Positions 9,034 to 16,650 of a stretch of 51,676 nt of DNA are shown piece after piece. The stretch is from contig NZ_PCOT01000029.1 in the NCBI RefSeq assembly GCF_002979415.1, forward strand, positions 1-51,676. The letters are read 5' to 3'. Position 1 is the stretch's first letter. Every line of letters starts with the position of its first letter. Made by a program: the position numbers and the translations under genes. The notes below the pieces were generated by a model. That model did not search any database. It worked only from the letters and a program-made list of their open reading frames with translations, and was not told the DNA's origin. The DNA is from Microbacterium sp. MYb72 (lineage in GTDB: Bacteria > Actinomycetota > Actinomycetes > Actinomycetales > Microbacteriaceae).

Positions 9034-10488
9034 ATGGAGTTCGCAGGCAAGCAGCCCACCGTCGATCTGACCTATTCGGACGTGTTCCTCGTGCCGCGCC
9101 GATCCGGCGTGACGAGCCGTCTGCAGGTCGATCTCGCCCCGAACGACGGCACCCCGGCGACGCTGCCGCTGGTCGCCTCGAACATGAACTCCGTGACGGG
9201 GCCGCGGCTCGCCGCCGTGCTCGCGCGACGCGGTGGGCTCGGGGTGCTTCCGCAGGACATGCCGCTGCAGGATCTGGATGCCGCGATCCGCGACGTCAAG
9301 GACCAGCCGGTGCTCTGGGACACGCCCCTCGTGCTCCCGCCGACGGCATCCGTCTCCGAGGCGCTCCGGCTGCTCCCCGCGACCGCGGGGCACGGCATCG
9401 TCGTGGCGAAGGGGACGGCCCCCTACACGGTCGAGCAGATCCTCGGCATCCTGCCCGCCGCACGCCTTGCGACCGCGCTGATGGACGCTCAGCTCGGGGA
9501 TCTCGTGCACACGGGCACGCCCTCGCTCGACGCGGACGACATCGGCTCCGAGCGGCACGCGTTCGACGTGATCACCGACGCCGGTGTCGAGATGGTGACG
9601 ATCGTCCGCCACGGACACCTGGTCGGCACCCTCAGCGCTCGCAGCGCGCTGCGAGCGACCCTGTACCGCCCCGCCCTCGACGCGGACGGCCGTCTCGCGG
9701 TCGCCGCGGCTGTCGGCATCAACGGCGACGTGGCGTCCAAGGCCCGTGCGCTGGCCGCCGCCGGTGTGGACGTGCTCGTCGTCGACACCGCGCACGGGCA
9801 CCAGGAGGGGATGCTGCGCGCGCTGCGCGAGGTGTCGTCGCTCGACCTCGGGCTGCCGATCGTCGCCGGCAACATCGTCACCGCCGACGGCGTGCGCGAC
9901 CTGGTCGACGCCGGAGCGACGATCCTGAAGGTCGGGGTCGGCCCCGGCGCGATGTGCACGACGCGCATGATGACCGCCGTCGGGCGTCCGCAGTTCTCCG
10001 CCGTGCTCGAGACCGCGGAAGCAGCGCGGTCGCTCGGCGCCCACGTCTGGGCCGACGGGGGAGTGCGCTACCCGCGCGACGTGGCGCTGGCGCTCGCCGC
10101 GGGGGCCGCGTCGGTCATGGTCGGCTCCTGGTTCGCCGGCACGATCGAGGCGCCGGGCGAGCTGCAGCGCGATGCCGACGGGCGGATCTTCAAGGAGTCC
10201 TGGGGCATGGCGTCGACCAAGGCCGTCCAGGCCCGATTCGGTCGGCTGGACGCCTATGAGCGCGCGCGCAAGGAGCTCTTCGCCGAGGGCATCTCCTCGT
10301 CGAAGATCTACCTCGACCCGCTGCGTCCGGGCGTCGAGGATCTGCTCGACATGATCACCTCCGGTGTCCGCTCCTCGTTCACCTACGCCGGTGCGTCGTC
10401 TGTGCCGGAGTTCCACGACCGCGCACTCGTGGGTCTTCAGTCGGCGGCGGGCTACGAAGAGGGCAAGGCCCTGCCCGTCAGCTGGTAG
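9034..10488 (+). CDS. guaB1: GuaB1-type IMP dehydrogenase-related protein (probable GMP reductase)
   Basis: This 484-residue TIM-barrel enzyme belongs to the IMPDH/GMPR family. The catalytic loop is GVGPGAMCTTRMM with nucleophile Cys308, and the N-terminus carries the barrel start YSDVFLVPRRS. A CBS-pair-like insert lies at about residues 100-205. The TAVGRPQFSAV segment after the catalytic loop is typical of the actinobacterial GuaB1 group. Mycobacterial GuaB1 has been reported to be a GMP reductase rather than an IMP dehydrogenase, so I give GMP to IMP conversion in purine salvage as the likely role by family knowledge. It is divergent from kgd and is followed by the CNNM/CorC operon. Confidence 0.88.
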   Translation: MEFAGKQPTVDLTYSDVFLVPRRSGVTSRLQVDLAPNDGTPATLPLVASNMNSVTGPRLAAVLARRGGLGVLPQDMPLQDLDAAIRDVKDQPVLWDTPLVLPPTASVSEALRLLPATAGHGIVVAKGTAPYTVEQILGILPAARLATALMDAQLGDLVHTGTPSLDADDIGSERHAFDVITDAGVEMVTIVRHGHLVGTLSARSALRATLYRPALDADGRLAVAAAVGINGDVASKARALAAAGVDVLVVDTAHGHQEGMLRALREVSSLDLGLPIVAGNIVTADGVRDLVDAGATILKVGVGPGAMCTTRMMTAVGRPQFSAVLETAEAARSLGAHVWADGGVRYPRDVALALAAGAASVMVGSWFAGTIEAPGELQRDADGRIFKESWGMASTKAVQARFGRLDAYERARKELFAEGISSSKIYLDPLRPGVEDLLDMITSGVRSSFTYAGASSVPEFHDRALVGLQSAAGYEEGKALPVSW

Positions 10489-10578
10489 GCGCGCCGCGAG
10501 AACCCCGTCGCGCGGGGTGCTGCGCCCGAGCGGACGTCGGCGCGAGAGCCTCAGGCACGAGGGTCGTCACGGGCGCGC

Positions 10579-10605
10579 CTGACCCTCAGCCGGATTCTGT
10601 ACAAT
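10579..10605 (+). promoter_or_regulatory. promoter of the CNNM/CorC leader and operon
   Basis: A good -10 hexamer TACAAT (10600-10605) has a weak -35 CTGACC at 10579-10584, spaced 15 bp. Transcription should begin at about 10609-10613, three to seven bases before the leader ATG at 10616. Confidence 0.55.
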
Positions 10606-10615
10606 CGTGCTCACC

Positions 10616-10684
10616 ATGGACGACCCTCCCAGTTGCAGTACATCGCCCCACCGCCCGCCTCTCGATAGCGAGAGGAATCTCTGA
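10616..10684 (+). CDS. 22-residue acidic/proline-rich leader peptide ORF
   Basis: ATG 10616 opens a 22-codon ORF that starts MDDPPSCSTSPHRPP and ends LDSERNL. It contains five prolines, and two acidic residues followed by two prolines come straight after Met. The ORF begins a few bases after the predicted transcription start, so it would be read from a leaderless or near-leaderless mRNA. Its TGA (10682-10684) overlaps the ATG of the CNNM/CorC gene by one base (TGATG). Codons 15-20 form both arms of the hairpin that covers the ribosome binding site of that gene. Known leaders of the MgtL kind share the early Glu/Asp-Pro pattern. Coding is inferred from architecture only; no homologue can be checked here. 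Confidence 0.55.
   Translation: MDDPPSCSTSPHRPPLDSERNL
10658..10675 (+). promoter_or_regulatory. hairpin sequestering the ribosome binding site of the CNNM/CorC gene
   Basis: CCTCTCG (10658-10664) and CGAGAGG (10669-10675) form a perfect 7 bp stem with loop ATAG. The right arm is the GAGAGG Shine-Dalgarno sequence, eight bases before ATG 10684. A ribosome translating the leader ORF would melt this stem. Confidence 0.6.
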
Positions 10685-12000
10685 TGGATTACATCCTGTT
10701 GGGCGTGGGGCTCCTGCTCACAGTCGGGACCGGCCTGTTCGTCGCGAGCGAGTTTGCGCTGGTCAACCTCGACCGTGCCGAACTCGAGGCGCGTCAGGCT
10801 CGCGGCGAGACCCGGCTCTCCCTCACGATCCGTGCGCTCAGGCACACGTCGACGCACCTGTCGGCGGCGCAGCTCGGCATCACGCTGACGACGCTCCTCA
10901 CCGGATACACGATGGAGCCCGCGCTGTCGAACCTCCTGCGCCCGACCTTCGTCGCGTGGAGCATCCCCGAGGCGGCGATCGCGCCGATCTCGACCGTCGT
11001 GGCGATGGTCGTGGCGACCTCGCTGTCGATGATCCTCGGCGAGCTCGTCCCCAAGAACTTCGCCCTCGCGCTGCCGCTGGCGACGGCGAAGATGGTCATC
11101 CCCTTCCAGGTGGCGTTCACGACCGTGTTCAAACCGGCCGTGGTCGTGCTCAACGGGAGCGCGAACGGCGTGCTGCGCAGCATGGGCGTCGAGCCCAAGG
11201 AGGAGCTCTCCGGCGCCAGGACCGCCGAGGAGCTCTCCTCGCTCGTCCGCCGTTCCGCCATGGCCGGCCTGCTCGAAGAGGACACCGCGACGCTGCTCGA
11301 CCGCACTTTGACCTTCGCACGGCTCACCGCCGCCGACGTCATGACGGCACGACCCAGCATGCACGCGATCGCCGCGGGTGATTCGGCCGATGACGTCATC
11401 CAGCTCGCTCGGCGCACCGGGCACAGCCGCTTCCCCGTGTACGACGACGACCTCGACGACATCACCGGCGTGGTCCATCTGAAGGCCGCCATCTCGGTGC
11501 CGCGCGACCGTCGCTCCGAGGTGCCGGTGGGCGCGCTCGCCACCGAGCCGCTGCGCGTGCCGGAGACGGTGCACATCGACGGACTCATCTCCGAGCTGCG
11601 GGCCCGCGGCTATCAGCTCGCCGTCGTCGTCGACGAGTACGGCGGCACCGCGGGTCTGGTCACCCTCGAGGACCTCATCGAGGAGATCGTCGGCGAGGTG
11701 TCCGACGAGCACGACCGCACCCGCGCGGGCGTCATCGTCGGTCGCGACGGCGTGACCTTCCCCGGCGAGCTGCGACCGGACGAGCTGCGCAGCCGTGCGG
11801 GCGTCGAGGTGCCCGAGGGCGATGTCTACGACACCGTCGCCGGCTACGTCATGAGCGTCCTCGAGCGCGTGCCCGCGGTGGGCGACGAGGTGCCTCTCGA
11901 ATCGGGTGTGCTCCAGGTCGTGCGCATGGACGGCCGACGGGTCGACCGCATCCGCTACGTCCCGAGATCAGAGGACGCGGATGAGGAGGTGACCCGATGA
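10684..12000 (+). CDS. CNNM/CorC (HlyC/TlyC) family ion transporter with CBS pair and CorC_HlyC domain
   Basis: This 438-residue membrane protein has a DUF21/CNNM transmembrane domain (residues 1 to about 150, four hydrophobic segments, with the conserved GELVPKN at 119-125), a CBS pair (about 215-340, with DVMTARP and VVVDEYGGTAGLVTLEDLIEEIVGE blocks) and a C-terminal CorC_HlyC domain (about 345-430). The family includes bacterial CorC/MpfA and animal CNNM proteins, associated with Mg2+ extrusion or Na+/Mg2+ exchange; the older haemolysin name is misleading. The start is fixed by the GAGAGG site in the hairpin and by overlap with the leader stop. Its TGA overlaps the ATG of the second family member, so the two may form a heteromer. 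Confidence 0.93.
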   Translation: MDYILLGVGLLLTVGTGLFVASEFALVNLDRAELEARQARGETRLSLTIRALRHTSTHLSAAQLGITLTTLLTGYTMEPALSNLLRPTFVAWSIPEAAIAPISTVVAMVVATSLSMILGELVPKNFALALPLATAKMVIPFQVAFTTVFKPAVVVLNGSANGVLRSMGVEPKEELSGARTAEELSSLVRRSAMAGLLEEDTATLLDRTLTFARLTAADVMTARPSMHAIAAGDSADDVIQLARRTGHSRFPVYDDDLDDITGVVHLKAAISVPRDRRSEVPVGALATEPLRVPETVHIDGLISELRARGYQLAVVVDEYGGTAGLVTLEDLIEEIVGEVSDEHDRTRAGVIVGRDGVTFPGELRPDELRSRAGVEVPEGDVYDTVAGYVMSVLERVPAVGDEVPLESGVLQVVRMDGRRVDRIRYVPRSEDADEEVTR

Positions 12001-13058
12001 GCGATTGGGCGGGAATCGTCTGGCTCGTGGTGCTGCTCATCGGCAACGCCTTCTTCGTCGGCGCCGAGTTCGCCGTCATCTCGGCTCGTCGTTCGCAGAT
12101 CGAGCCGCGCGCGGAGCAGGGCTCCCGCTCGGCCAAGACGGCGCTGTACGCGATGGAGCACGCGACGCTCATGCTCGCGACCTCGCAGCTGGGCATCACG
12201 ATCTGCTCGCTGCTGATCCTGAACGTCTCCGAGCCGGCGATCCACCATCTGCTCGCCGCTCCGCTGCATGCGTTCGGGTGGACGGATGCCGTCGTCGACG
12301 CCGTGTCCTTCACGATCACGCTGCTGATCGTGTCGTTCCTGCACGTGGTGTTCGGCGAGATGGTGCCGAAGAACCTCGCGTTCTCGCTGCCGGACCGCGC
12401 CGTGCTGCTGCTCGCCCCGCCGCTGGTCTGGGTGTCGAAGGTCTTCATGCCGGTCATCTGGGTGCTCAACGCCGCCGCGAACGGCGTGCTGCGGCTGTTC
12501 CGCGTGGAGCCGAAGAACGAAGCAGCGTCGACGTTCACCCTGGGCGAGGTGGCGACGATCGTCGACCAGTCCCGCCGCGAGGGCGTGCTGGCCGACTCGG
12601 CGGGCACCGTGGCGGCCGCCGTCGAGTTCACCGACAAGAAGGCGCGCGACGTCGCCGTGCCGCTGAGCGATCTGGTGACGCTGCCGCAGTCGACGACGCC
12701 CGACGACATCGAGAAGGCGGTCGCCCGCTACGGGTTCTCCCGCTACGTGATCGTCGACGCCGAGGACACCCCGATCGGGTACGTCCACCTCAAGGACATC
12801 CTGCGCGCCTCCGAGGGGCCGAACGCCGAGGTGAGGATGGCCGAGCCGCTGCCGGCGAAGCGCATCCACCACATGGTGCCGGTGCAGGAGGACACGGACC
12901 TCGAGGATGCGCTCGCCGTGATGCGCCGCGCCGGACGCCACCTGGCGAAGGTGCGGAACGCGGAGGGCGAGACCACCGCCGTGCTGTTCCTCGAGGACAT
13001 CCTCGAGGAGCTCGTCGGCGAGGTCCAGGACGCGACCAGGAGGGTGCGCGGTCACTGA
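11997..13058 (+). CDS. CNNM/CorC family ion transporter, second subunit without CorC_HlyC domain
   Basis: This 353-residue paralogue has the same DUF21/CNNM membrane domain (GEMVPKN at 120-126) and a CBS pair (about 208-330, ending VLFLEDILEELVGEV). It stops right after the CBS pair, so it lacks the C-terminal domain of its upstream partner. The ATG overlaps the upstream stop by four bases, giving tight coupling. Pairs of a long and a short CNNM protein are common in actinobacteria. The same Mg2+/divalent cation efflux role is inferred. It ends 18 bp before the convergent Old Yellow Enzyme gene; no clear terminator lies between them. Confidence 0.92.
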   Translation: MSDWAGIVWLVVLLIGNAFFVGAEFAVISARRSQIEPRAEQGSRSAKTALYAMEHATLMLATSQLGITICSLLILNVSEPAIHHLLAAPLHAFGWTDAVVDAVSFTITLLIVSFLHVVFGEMVPKNLAFSLPDRAVLLLAPPLVWVSKVFMPVIWVLNAAANGVLRLFRVEPKNEAASTFTLGEVATIVDQSRREGVLADSAGTVAAAVEFTDKKARDVAVPLSDLVTLPQSTTPDDIEKAVARYGFSRYVIVDAEDTPIGYVHLKDILRASEGPNAEVRMAEPLPAKRIHHMVPVQEDTDLEDALAVMRRAGRHLAKVRNAEGETTAVLFLEDILEELVGEVQDATRRVRGH

Positions 13059-13076
13059 CCGCGCGCCCTCCGGGGC

Positions 13077-14144
13077 TCAGCGCCAGCGGGCGCGCTCGTA
13101 CTGGGGAGGCCAGGTCGTCTGCGCGTCGAGCTCGTGCGCGGCGCGGAGCCCGAAGTGCGGATCGCGCAGCCACTCCCGGCCGGCGAAGATCGCATCGGCC
13201 GCACCGTCGACGAGCACCTGCTCCGCCTGCTCGGCCGCGGTGATCAGTCCGACCGCCGAGACGGGGACCCTCCCGCCTCGGCGCACGGTCTCGGCCAGCG
13301 CGACCTGGTAGCCGGGGAAGACGTCGATCCGCTGATGAGCGACGAGCCCGCCGCTGGACACGTCGATGAGGTCGGCGCCGTGCTCGGAGGACCACGTGCC
13401 GACAGTCGTCGCCTCCTCGGCTGTGAAGCCTCCGTCGGCGTGGTCGGTCGCCGAGATCCGCACGAACACGGGCACGTCGGCCCCCGCCTCGGCGCGGACG
13501 GCGTCGATGACACGGAGCAGCAGCCTCGCCCGGTTCTCCAGCGAGCCACCGTACTCGTCCTCCCGGAGGTTCGACAGGGGGGAGAGGAACTGGTGCAGCA
13601 GGTAGCCGTGCGCGCCGTGGATCTCGAGCACGTCGAACCCGGCGTCGAGCGCGCGACGAGCGGATGCCGCGAAGGCCTCGACCACCGCGTCGATCCCGGC
13701 GCCATCCAGAGCGCGGGGCTCGGCGAAGCCGTCGAAGGCCACGGCGGAGGGCGCGAGAGTGGTCCAGCCACCCTCTGCGGCGGGCACCGAACCGCGCTCC
13801 GCCGCCCACGGCCACCACGTCGACGCCTTGCGCCCGGCGTGGGCGAGCTGGATTCCGGCGGCGGCGCCGCGGTCGTGGATCGCCTGCACGATCGGCGCCC
13901 ACGCATCGCGCTGCTCGTCGTTCCACAGGCCGGCGTCGCGCGGCGAGATCCGCCCCTCGGGGACGACCGACGTCGCCTCGGCGATGATGAGCCCGGCCCC
14001 GCCGGACGCGAACTGGGCGAGGTGCGTGTGGTGCCACTCCTGCACGACGCCGTCGACCGCGCTGTACATGCACATGGGTGAGACCCAGAGCCGGTTGCGG
14101 AGGGTGACGGATCGGACGCTCAGGGGAGAGAAGAGGATGCTCAC
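13077..14144 (-). CDS. NADPH-dependent flavin oxidoreductase, Old Yellow Enzyme family (YqjM-like)
   Basis: This 355-residue FMN protein belongs to the YqjM-like class of Old Yellow Enzymes, which reduce activated C=C bonds of enones, maleimides or nitro compounds with NADPH. The N-terminus has LFSPLSVRSVTLRNR then SPMCMYSA, whose Cys is typical of the thermophilic-like/YqjM class. QLAHAGRK, EIHGAHGYLLHQFLSPL and GGSLENRARLLLRV follow in the usual order. GTG 14144 is the only sensible start and is supported by a TAGCGT box seven bases before it, suggesting a leaderless transcript. The physiological substrate is unknown; oxidative or xenobiotic stress is a general guess. Confidence 0.93.
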   Translation of the reverse strand: MSILFSPLSVRSVTLRNRLWVSPMCMYSAVDGVVQEWHHTHLAQFASGGAGLIIAEATSVVPEGRISPRDAGLWNDEQRDAWAPIVQAIHDRGAAAGIQLAHAGRKASTWWPWAAERGSVPAAEGGWTTLAPSAVAFDGFAEPRALDGAGIDAVVEAFAASARRALDAGFDVLEIHGAHGYLLHQFLSPLSNLREDEYGGSLENRARLLLRVIDAVRAEAGADVPVFVRISATDHADGGFTAEEATTVGTWSSEHGADLIDVSSGGLVAHQRIDVFPGYQVALAETVRRGGRVPVSAVGLITAAEQAEQVLVDGAADAIFAGREWLRDPHFGLRAAHELDAQTTWPPQYERARWR

Positions 14145-14157
14145 TCCTCCGACGCTA
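14145..14157 (-). promoter_or_regulatory. leaderless-type -10 box for the Old Yellow Enzyme gene
   Basis: On the minus strand TAGCGT (14152-14157) is followed by CGGAGGA and GTG 14144. The GGAGGA abuts the start codon, too close to act as a normal Shine-Dalgarno site. Confidence 0.5.
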
Positions 14158-14189
14158 GCCGCTGCGGGAGGTACCGAGGGTCGTCGCAC

Positions 14190-14201
14190 TAACGTGGAGT
14201 C
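14190..14201 (+). promoter_or_regulatory. leaderless-type -10 box for nnrD
   Basis: TAACGT (14190-14195) plus the spacer GGAGTC precedes ATG 14202. The spacer is identical to that of guaB1 and of the AhpD-like gene at 33071. Confidence 0.55.
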
Positions 14202-15044
14202 ATGGTCGATGTCCGAGAGTGGTCGCGGAGCGATACCGCGCGCTTCCTGAGAGCGCCCTCGGACGCCGTTGACAAGTATTCGCGCGGCGTCGTCGCCCTG
14301 CGCACAGGGTCGGACGCCTACCCGGGCGCGGCCGTGCTGGGCGTCGAGGCTGCGTGGCGGGCGGGGGCCGGCTTCGTGCGGTACGTCGGGCCGGGCCGGG
14401 CAGCGGATGCCGTGCTCGCGCGCCGCCCTGAGACGGTGATCGCCCAGGATGCCGGTCGTTCGCGCGTGGGCGCGTGGGTGATCGGGTCCGGCACCGATGC
14501 CGCTCTGCGTACCGAGGAGGAGACGACCGCGCTGCGGGAGGTCCTCGCGGACGCCGCGCCCGTCGTGGTCGACGCGGGTGCTCTCGATCTCGCTCTCGGC
14601 GCGGCGGCGCCGTTCGTGGTCACCCCGCACGCGGGGGAGTTCGCGCGTCTTCGGGAGAGTCTGCGGCTGCGCCCTGCAGATCAGAGCCCTGAATCGGCGG
14701 TCGCCGAGGTCGCTGCAGCGCTCGGCGGCACCGTGCTGCTCAAAGGCGCCCGCACGCTCGTCGCCGATCGCGACGGGGTCGTCCTGAGCGTCCGAGAGAG
14801 CACCGGCTGGCTCGCCACGGCGGGCACCGGCGACGTCCTCGCGGGGGTCATCGGCGCACTGCTCGCGGCGTGCCCTGAGGCTCCGATCGCGGAGATCGCC
14901 GCCGCCGGCGCCTGGCTTCACGGCCGCGCGGGCAGGCTCGCCGCGGGAGTCATCGGCACGGAGGCGACCGGTCAGGGGCATCCGATCGTCGCCCTGGACG
15001 TCGCCGCCGCGCTTCCCCGTGCGATCGGGGACCTGCTCTCGTGA
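14202..15044 (+). CDS. nnrD: ADP-dependent NAD(P)H-hydrate dehydratase
   Basis: This 280-residue protein repairs hydrated nicotinamide cofactors by dehydrating (S)-NAD(P)HX with ADP as phosphoryl source. It is the stand-alone C-terminal domain of the YjeF fold, related to ribokinases. Recognised blocks are KYSRGVVALRTGSDAYPGAAVLG near the N-terminus (shown here in parts: YSRGVV, YPGAAVLG), TPHAGEFARL, LLKGARTLV and the anion-hole motif AGTGDVLAGVIGALLA. The partner epimerase domain is not in the window. It is followed with a GTGA overlap by the GT87-like gene, which is unlikely to share its pathway. Confidence 0.92.
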   Translation: MVDVREWSRSDTARFLRAPSDAVDKYSRGVVALRTGSDAYPGAAVLGVEAAWRAGAGFVRYVGPGRAADAVLARRPETVIAQDAGRSRVGAWVIGSGTDAALRTEEETTALREVLADAAPVVVDAGALDLALGAAAPFVVTPHAGEFARLRESLRLRPADQSPESAVAEVAAALGGTVLLKGARTLVADRDGVVLSVRESTGWLATAGTGDVLAGVIGALLAACPEAPIAEIAAAGAWLHGRAGRLAAGVIGTEATGQGHPIVALDVAAALPRAIGDLLS

Positions 15045-16279
15045 ATCGCTCCGGCGACGTCCGACTGGTCGGGCTCTGGACGGCCTTCCTGCTCGTGCAC
15101 CTGTTCACGGTCGTCGTGGGCTGGGTGTACCCGAGCCAGCCCATGGGCGACGTGGTGCTCGTGTACGAGCCGTGGGCGGCATCCGCCCTGTCGGGTGGAC
15201 CGATCGTGGGTGTCACGGAGACCTGGGTGTATCCGCAGCTCGCCCTCCTGCCCATGCTGCTGGCCAAGGCGATGTCGCTGCCGCTCATCCCGGCTCTCGG
15301 CGCATCGAGCGCCTATCTCCTCGCGTGGGCGGCGATGGTGACGGCCCTCGACGCGATCGCCTTCGGCGTGCTGCTCGGGCGCTCTCCGGCACGACCGCGA
15401 CGTGTCGCCGCATGGTTCTGGATCGTGGCCCTGCTCCTTCTCGGCCCCATCGCGCTGTACCGCATCGATGCCGTGACCGTGCCGCTCGTGGTGATCGCCG
15501 GGCTCTGGCTCACCCGTCGCCCCGCGCTCGCCGCCGCGCTGCTCACGGTCGGCGCGTGGATCAAGATCTGGCCGGGAGCCCTGCTGCTCGCGGCCGTCGT
15601 GGCGTTCAAGGCGCGGGTGCGAATGCTCCTCGCCGCCGCATCCGTCACCGCCGCGGTGATCGTCGCGCTGTACCTGCTGGGGGCCCGGCAGGAGATCCTC
15701 GGGTTCCTCTCCGAGCAGACCGGCCGCGGCCTGCAGATCGAGGCGGTGGCGGCGACGCCGTTCCTCTGGCTCGCCGTCGCCGGTTCGGCGCGCATCGAGT
15801 ACAGCTACGACATCCTCACCTTCCAGATCTCGGCGCAGGGGGCGGATGCTGTCGGCGCCGCGCTCACCCCGCTGATGGCGCTCGTCGTCCTCGTCATCGC
15901 CGTGATCGGCGCCGTCAAGGCCATACGCGGGGCGGATTTCTCCCGGCTGTTCCCGCCGCTCGCGCTGTCGCTGGCGACGACGCTCATCGTGATGAACAAG
16001 GTGGGGTCTCCGCAGTTCCAGACCTGGCTGCTCGCGCCGGTCATCCTCTGGCTCGTGCTCGATCGCGTCAGAGCGAAGGCACCCGCAGGGGTCGTGCTGG
16101 CTCTCGCGCTGCTGACCTGCCTCGTGTATCCGCTGAACTACGACGCCCTGCTGCGCGCAGAGCTGCTGCCCGTCATCGTGCTGTCGCTGCGCAATGTCCT
16201 CCTCGTCGTCCTCTTCATCCTCGGCATCCGCGCGCTGCTGCGGGTGCCAGCCCGCCCCACATCGAACACCAGGGAGTGA
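15041..16279 (+). CDS. multi-spanning membrane protein, GT87/DUF2029-like glycosyltransferase
   Basis: The 412-residue product has about ten hydrophobic segments spread over its whole length. The N-terminal region has a YEPWA motif after the first membrane span, an Asp-containing extracytoplasmic loop, and RRPALAAALLTVGAWIKIWP further on, as seen in GT87 (DUF2029) polyprenol-phosphate-mannose-dependent transferases. Such enzymes extend lipid-linked mannans in the actinobacterial envelope. GTG 15041 overlaps the nnrD stop, so it is probably coupled. The family call is from overall pattern rather than a diagnostic catalytic motif; substrate is unknown. Confidence 0.75.
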   Translation: MNRSGDVRLVGLWTAFLLVHLFTVVVGWVYPSQPMGDVVLVYEPWAASALSGGPIVGVTETWVYPQLALLPMLLAKAMSLPLIPALGASSAYLLAWAAMVTALDAIAFGVLLGRSPARPRRVAAWFWIVALLLLGPIALYRIDAVTVPLVVIAGLWLTRRPALAAALLTVGAWIKIWPGALLLAAVVAFKARVRMLLAAASVTAAVIVALYLLGARQEILGFLSEQTGRGLQIEAVAATPFLWLAVAGSARIEYSYDILTFQISAQGADAVGAALTPLMALVVLVIAVIGAVKAIRGADFSRLFPPLALSLATTLIVMNKVGSPQFQTWLLAPVILWLVLDRVRAKAPAGVVLALALLTCLVYPLNYDALLRAELLPVIVLSLRNVLLVVLFILGIRALLRVPARPTSNTRE

Positions 16280-16281
16280 AC

Positions 16282-16611
16282 ATGCTCATCGCCTTCTCCG
16301 TCGCCCCGAGCGGCACACCGTCCGGAGGATCCGAACGCGACGACGCGTCGGTGCACGACGCGGTCGCCGCCGCCGTCCGCGTCGTCCGCGAGTCGGGACT
16401 CCCGCACCGCACCACGAGCATGTTCACCGAGATCGAGGGCCCGGACTGGGACTCCGTGATGGATGTCGTGAAGCGCGCCACCGAGGCGGTGATGCCGTTC
16501 GGCTCCCGCGTCTCGCTCGTGCTGAAGGCGGACATCCGCCCCGGCTACTCCGGCGAGCTCGACGCCAAGATCGAGCGCCTGGAGGCGGCGATCGACGAGT
16601 CCGCCGAATAG
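16282..16611 (+). CDS. thiamine-binding protein, MTH1187/YkoF-like
   Basis: This small 109-residue ferredoxin-fold protein starts MLIAFSVAPSG and contains HRTTSMFTEIEG and KADIRPG, as in the MTH1187/YkoF family of thiamine or hydroxymethylpyrimidine-binding proteins. It lies two bases after the stop of the GT87-like gene, with a GGGAG site before ATG 16282. Family members often accompany thiamine transport genes, but none is here. Cytosolic binding of thiamine or a related ligand is inferred from the family only. Confidence 0.78.
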   Translation: MLIAFSVAPSGTPSGGSERDDASVHDAVAAAVRVVRESGLPHRTTSMFTEIEGPDWDSVMDVVKRATEAVMPFGSRVSLVLKADIRPGYSGELDAKIERLEAAIDESAE

Positions 16612-16650
16612 CGCCGCGCCAGACGAACTGCCCCGAAGGGTCTCGGAGTC

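Noticed and set aside
5243..9070. A very long plus-strand ORF (about 1275 codons) antisense to kgd.
   Set aside because: It is the mirror frame of a high-GC gene. The minus-strand product is a clear Kgd; the antisense translation is compositionally odd with no motif.
10489..10599. Possible riboswitch (M-box or similar) upstream of the CNNM/CorC operon.
   Set aside because: The predicted transcription start is at about 10609-10613, leaving only about 75 nt before the gene, filled by the leader ORF; no known riboswitch core fits.
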